This document shows positions 60,679-64,000 of a stretch of 64,000 bases of DNA, one piece after another (position 1 is the first letter of the stretch; each line of letters begins with the position of its first letter). A model generated the notes under the pieces. It was not told the origin of the DNA, ran no database searches, and saw only the letters and a program-made list of their open reading frames with translations. The position numbers and the translations under genes were made by a program. The DNA lies in the NCBI GenBank assembly GCA_016931575.1, contig JAFGEO010000022.1:1-64000 (forward strand). The letters run 5' to 3'. This stretch comes from Bacteroidales bacterium. GTDB lineage: Bacteria > Bacteroidota > Bacteroidia > Bacteroidales > UBA10428.

Positions 60679-62661
60679 ATGAAAAACATGAAGAGATTGA
60701 AATCAATACAGGAAAACATGATGAAAATAAAAGCTATTGCTTTGATAATGGGAACGATGCTGCTGCTTGGTCCGGATCTGAATGCACAGGAGGAGGTCAA
60801 CTGTTTCCTTGACGATTTTGAAACAAAAACTGCTGTGATACCTGAAGCCGTTCAGATGGACATTCCTGAAGGACATCCAACCGTGATTGTTTCCCTGACC
60901 GGTGACACCATAGGGAAAGTTTCAAAGTATGTGTTTGGTAATGCCATTGCTGCCTGGGCTGGTGCCCATAACGACCCGGCCCTGGTTGAAGGTGTTGAAC
61001 TTCTTGCTCCAAGCCTTATCCGTTTTCCGGGCGGCAGCTGGTCCAACGGCTATTTTTGGAATGGGATCCCTTCTGATGTCCCGGATTCAATCTATGATGG
61101 AACAAGCTATAATGCTGAAACGCAAACCGCAAACAAATCCCAATTCTGGGGGCAAACCGGAGCAGGTGGCTGGCAAACAAGTCCGGAACAGTACTACGCA
61201 CTTCGGACCAACAGCAACGTAAATGAAGGACTTATAACCGTAAATTACGGATATGCGCGCTATGGCACCAGTGCCGATCCGGTTGGTAAAGCAGCACATC
61301 TTGCTGCAGAATGGGTTCGTTCAGATAATGGAAGAACAAAGTACTGGGAAATAGGAAATGAAAATGGGGGACCCTGGGAGTATGGCTGGATGATTGACAC
61401 AGCCCTGAACCAGGATGGACAACCGACAATTATTACCGGGGAACTGTATGGAAAACATTTTAAGGTTTTTGCTGATTCGATGAGGAATGCAGCTGCAGAA
61501 ACCGGAGCTACCATTTATATTGGTGGCCAGATTGTTATTAACGGTGAAACCAGCTGGAATTTTGTAGACAGAACCTGGAATGAAGGATTCTTTAGGGAAG
61601 TGGGAGATTACGCAGACTTTTATGTTGTCCATAATTATTTCGATAATACAAGCATTACCTCCATCCTGAACAGGGCACAATCAGCCCTGAAGGAAAACAT
61701 GGACTTTATTAAGCAGGACTTCATCGATAAAGGGGCTTCCCCTAAACCTATTGCGCTTACAGAATACAATATGAGTCCCGGAAATGATGAAGCAGCTGTA
61801 TCTTATATTAATGGCATGCAGGCAGTTATTCTTATTGGTGAGTTGATAAAAAACAATTTCGGATTAGCTGCAAGATGGTTAGTGATCTCTGGTGAAACAA
61901 CCATGTTCTTCGGAGGATCAGACGAAAATTATCTAAACCACCCTCATGCAGATTTTTATTATCTGGCCTACCTGCAGAAGATCATTGGCGATCATGCTAT
62001 AACGACTTCTGTATCCAATTCCCAAATCGCCTGTTATACAACAAGATATGCATCGGGTGAAACTGCCCTGATCCTCGTTAATAAAGGTTCGGAAGAGCAA
62101 GTGATTACGGTGGATACCAAAGCAGTAGGAGTGGGTAATAAGTTTTACAGCTATTCTTTTACTGGCGGTAATGATGATGATTTTTCCAAGGCTGTTTTTA
62201 TTAACGGAGCCGGACCGGATACTTACCATTGGGGGCCGTATTCCAACCTATTTTCTATAAAAGCAAATGCTTATCCTATTGAAGATGAGATCAAGTTCAT
62301 TTCACCAGGCCGATCCGTTCAGATGATACTGATCGAGTCAGGAAGTACGCAAATTTCTGTTGATGAGTCCATCCTTGGACTGGCGGGTGCTTCCACCTCC
62401 GAAGGGTTCAGGTTGGATCAAGCCTATCCCAACCCCGCTCAGACAACAACAACTATAAACTATCATTTGAAGGAGAGCAGTTTCGTTTCCCTGAAGCTAT
62501 TCAATATACAGGGGATGGAGACACAGTCAATTATTCACGGCTATAAGAATGCAGGACCTCATTGTGTAGAGCTTGATACTTCAAACCTGCAAAGTGGTGT
62601 ATACTGGTATCTTATGGATACTGGCTGCTACCGAAACTGTAAAAAACTTATTGTTCTTTAG
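60679..62661 (+). CDS. Secreted clan-A glycoside hydrolase-like protein with T9SS tail
   Basis: 660 residues; several early methionines exist, and the one at about 14 directly precedes a signal peptide (IKAIALIMGTMLLLGPDLNAQ). The barrel domain shows LIRFPGGSWSNGYFWNG, KYWEIGNENGGPWEYGW (asparagine-glutamate pair of the acid/base) and PIALTEYNMSPGND (candidate nucleophile), as in GH51- and GH39-like enzymes. A beta-sandwich follows at about 450-560. The last 75 residues are a type A T9SS tail (LDQAYPNPAQTTTTINY ... KKLIVL). An alpha-L-arabinofuranosidase or a related exo- or endo-hydrolase is possible, but the family is not certain. Middle gene of the operon and likely secreted to the cell surface. 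Confidence 0.75.
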   Translation: MKNMKRLKSIQENMMKIKAIALIMGTMLLLGPDLNAQEEVNCFLDDFETKTAVIPEAVQMDIPEGHPTVIVSLTGDTIGKVSKYVFGNAIAAWAGAHNDPALVEGVELLAPSLIRFPGGSWSNGYFWNGIPSDVPDSIYDGTSYNAETQTANKSQFWGQTGAGGWQTSPEQYYALRTNSNVNEGLITVNYGYARYGTSADPVGKAAHLAAEWVRSDNGRTKYWEIGNENGGPWEYGWMIDTALNQDGQPTIITGELYGKHFKVFADSMRNAAAETGATIYIGGQIVINGETSWNFVDRTWNEGFFREVGDYADFYVVHNYFDNTSITSILNRAQSALKENMDFIKQDFIDKGASPKPIALTEYNMSPGNDEAAVSYINGMQAVILIGELIKNNFGLAARWLVISGETTMFFGGSDENYLNHPHADFYYLAYLQKIIGDHAITTSVSNSQIACYTTRYASGETALILVNKGSEEQVITVDTKAVGVGNKFYSYSFTGGNDDDFSKAVFINGAGPDTYHWGPYSNLFSIKANAYPIEDEIKFISPGRSVQMILIESGSTQISVDESILGLAGASTSEGFRLDQAYPNPAQTTTTINYHLKESSFVSLKLFNIQGMETQSIIHGYKNAGPHCVELDTSNLQSGVYWYLMDTGCYRNCKKLIVL

Positions 62662-62779
62662 GAAAATCGTTTCATGAAGTTGGAATTTCCTGCTGCATGT
62701 CGGAGATTTATAATTATTTTCGTTTATGCAGGTTCTTTAGGATCAACCATTCGTAATTTTAACATCAACAATCCAAACT

Positions 62780-64000
62780 ATGAAAAACCATACGCTTATC
62801 AGTTGGTTAATTGCGGTAGTATTTATTTACTCTCCGGCATTATCTCAGGAAATGGAATACATGCCGACATTTGAATCATTGGAGAAGGTGGACCCTGTAC
62901 CGGAATGGTTTAAGGATGCAAAATTCGGGATATATTTCCACTGGGGGGTATACTCCGTTCCTGCCTATTCGAATGAGTGGTATCCGAGAACAATGTATAT
63001 CGATGGATCTGGCGAAAACAGACAACATCAGGGAGTTTATGGAGACCCTCAGGAATGGCCATATGATAATTTTATCACAGGGGCCAGCGATAAAGCCGGA
63101 AATTTCGTTCAGTTTAATCCAACGCTGAAATCGGAGGGGGGCAACTTCGACCCAGAGGAATGGGCGCAACTCTTTTCCGATGCAGGCGCTAAATTTGCAG
63201 GCCCTGTGGCAGAGCACCATGACGGATTTTCGTTGTGGGCCAGTAAGGTTAATCCATGGAATGCTTTGGATTTAGGGCCGAAACTCGACCTGGTTGGCCT
63301 TTTCACGGAGGCCATCCGCAAAAGAGATATGAAGGTTTTTCTATCCATGCACCATGCTTTTAACATTACCGGATATTATAGTGCTGTTCCTGAAACATCC
63401 GACCCAAGGCTACAAATGCTTTACGGACAGCAGGGTAAGGAAAAAAATGAAGCTCTCTGGTTAGATAAGCATAGAGAGATCATTGATAATTATAAACCTG
63501 ATATTATTTATCAGGATTTCAATCTGCACCTTATTTCAGAGCCGGTCCTTCTCGGCTTCCTTTCGTATTATTACAATCGTGCAGCAGACTGGAATAAAGA
63601 GGTAGTCGCGACATTTAAGGATGGCTTAAATGATCAGTGTGCAGTTTTGGATTATGAACGTGGAGGACCTCCTGATATCACTGATAATTACTGGCTTACC
63701 GATGATGCAATTAGTTCCTCAAGTTGGTGCTACACCGAGGGGATCGGGTATTATTCCTCATCTCAGATCCTTCATGCTTTTATAGACCGGATAAGTAAGA
63801 ACGGTAACATGATCCTGAATATATCCCCTAAAGCTGACGGAACAATCCCCGAAGAACAAAAAAAAGTTCTTCTTGCGATGGGTGACTGGCTGAGAAAATA
63901 CGGGGAAGCTGTTTATGCAACACGTGCCTGGGAAAAATATGGTGAAGGTCCTACTTTAATGGGTGCAGCCCACGGTATTATGGGAGCACCTGTGGAAGGC
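62780..64000 (+). CDS. GH29-family alpha-L-fucosidase (3' end outside window)
   Basis: ATG 62780 opens a frame that stays open to the last base of the window (407 codons), so the protein is truncated here. The signal peptide is ISWLIAVVFIYSPALSQ. The GH29 barrel is recognised by EWFKDAKFGIYFHWGVYSVP, FDPEEWAQLFSDAGAKFAGP, EHHDGFSLW and RDMKVFLSMHH; DIIYQDFNLHLI carries the likely nucleophile aspartate; NGNMILNISPKADGTIP ends the barrel. The family releases alpha-L-fucose, mostly with retention. A 118-base gap separates it from the previous gene, and it is likely the third gene of the HTCS-controlled operon. Confidence 0.93.
   Translation, partial: MKNHTLISWLIAVVFIYSPALSQEMEYMPTFESLEKVDPVPEWFKDAKFGIYFHWGVYSVPAYSNEWYPRTMYIDGSGENRQHQGVYGDPQEWPYDNFITGASDKAGNFVQFNPTLKSEGGNFDPEEWAQLFSDAGAKFAGPVAEHHDGFSLWASKVNPWNALDLGPKLDLVGLFTEAIRKRDMKVFLSMHHAFNITGYYSAVPETSDPRLQMLYGQQGKEKNEALWLDKHREIIDNYKPDIIYQDFNLHLISEPVLLGFLSYYYNRAADWNKEVVATFKDGLNDQCAVLDYERGGPPDITDNYWLTDDAISSSSWCYTEGIGYYSSSQILHAFIDRISKNGNMILNISPKADGTIPEEQKKVLLAMGDWLRKYGEAVYATRAWEKYGEGPTLMGAAHGIMGAPVEG

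Overview
The window looks like a chromosome segment from a Bacteroidota bacterium, probably an anaerobic or facultative marine-type Bacteroidales/Marinilabiliales relative. The evidence is a SusC/SusD pair, a hybrid two-component regulator, three proteins with type IX secretion (T9SS) C-terminal tails, many lipoprotein signals, A-rich rather than Shine-Dalgarno leaders, and TAnnTTTG promoter -7 elements. No tRNA, rRNA, CRISPR array, insertion sequence or phage gene was recognised.

Layout. 1-8.6 kb: end of a DUF6377-type regulator, then a polysaccharide utilisation locus (SusC, SusD, GH99/GH71-like lipoprotein, GH97). 8.6-13.8 kb: a small SpoIIAA/STAS-like protein, 2-keto-3-deoxygluconate kinase, a small outer-membrane-type protein, an M28 peptidase, an apparently decayed stretch and a 51-residue basic protein. 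13.8-17.2 kb: an 1156-residue protein resembling pyrophosphate-type PEP carboxykinase. 17.5-21.4 kb: first sulfur-relay locus (Crp/Fnr regulator, SQR-like flavoprotein, DUF1641, one-cysteine DsrC/TusE-like protein, DsrE-like protein). 21.6-36.8 kb: cell-envelope and secreted proteins (OmpA with internal repeats, nuclease-like protein, DUF4412-like, CE12 esterase, triple-LamG protein, tandem alpha/beta hydrolase, TPR protein) and a histidine kinase/receiver pair. 37-40.6 kb: an asymmetric heterodimeric ABC exporter. 40.8-41.7 kb: EamA transporter. 41.7-49.9 kb: second sulfur/redox locus (Crp/Fnr regulator, DsrE-like, TusA, MvhD-like protein, HdrA/QmoA fused with a GltD/NfnB-type NAD(P)H module, a second HdrA-like protein with a C-terminal winged helix, QmoC-like membrane subunit). 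50.5-54.5 kb: an FG-GAP-like lipoprotein, DUF3160/YARHG lipoprotein and CapA-like protein. 54.5-64 kb: a hybrid two-component regulator divergent from a glycoside hydrolase operon (GH42, clan-A hydrolase with T9SS tail, GH29 cut by the window end).

The most interesting system is the pair of sulfur loci. Together they encode sulfur carriers (TusA, DsrE-type, DsrC/TusE-type), an SQR-like enzyme and a rearranged Qmo/Hdr complex that could join NAD(P)H, flavin, Fe-S and membrane quinone. No dsrAB, aprAB or sat is present in the window. Each locus is headed by a divergent Crp/Fnr gene with N-terminal cysteines, and both intergenic regions carry palindromes of TGA-N6-TCA geometry. The inference is a redox-controlled sulfane-sulfur system linked to the quinone pool; its direction and substrate cannot be read from sequence alone.
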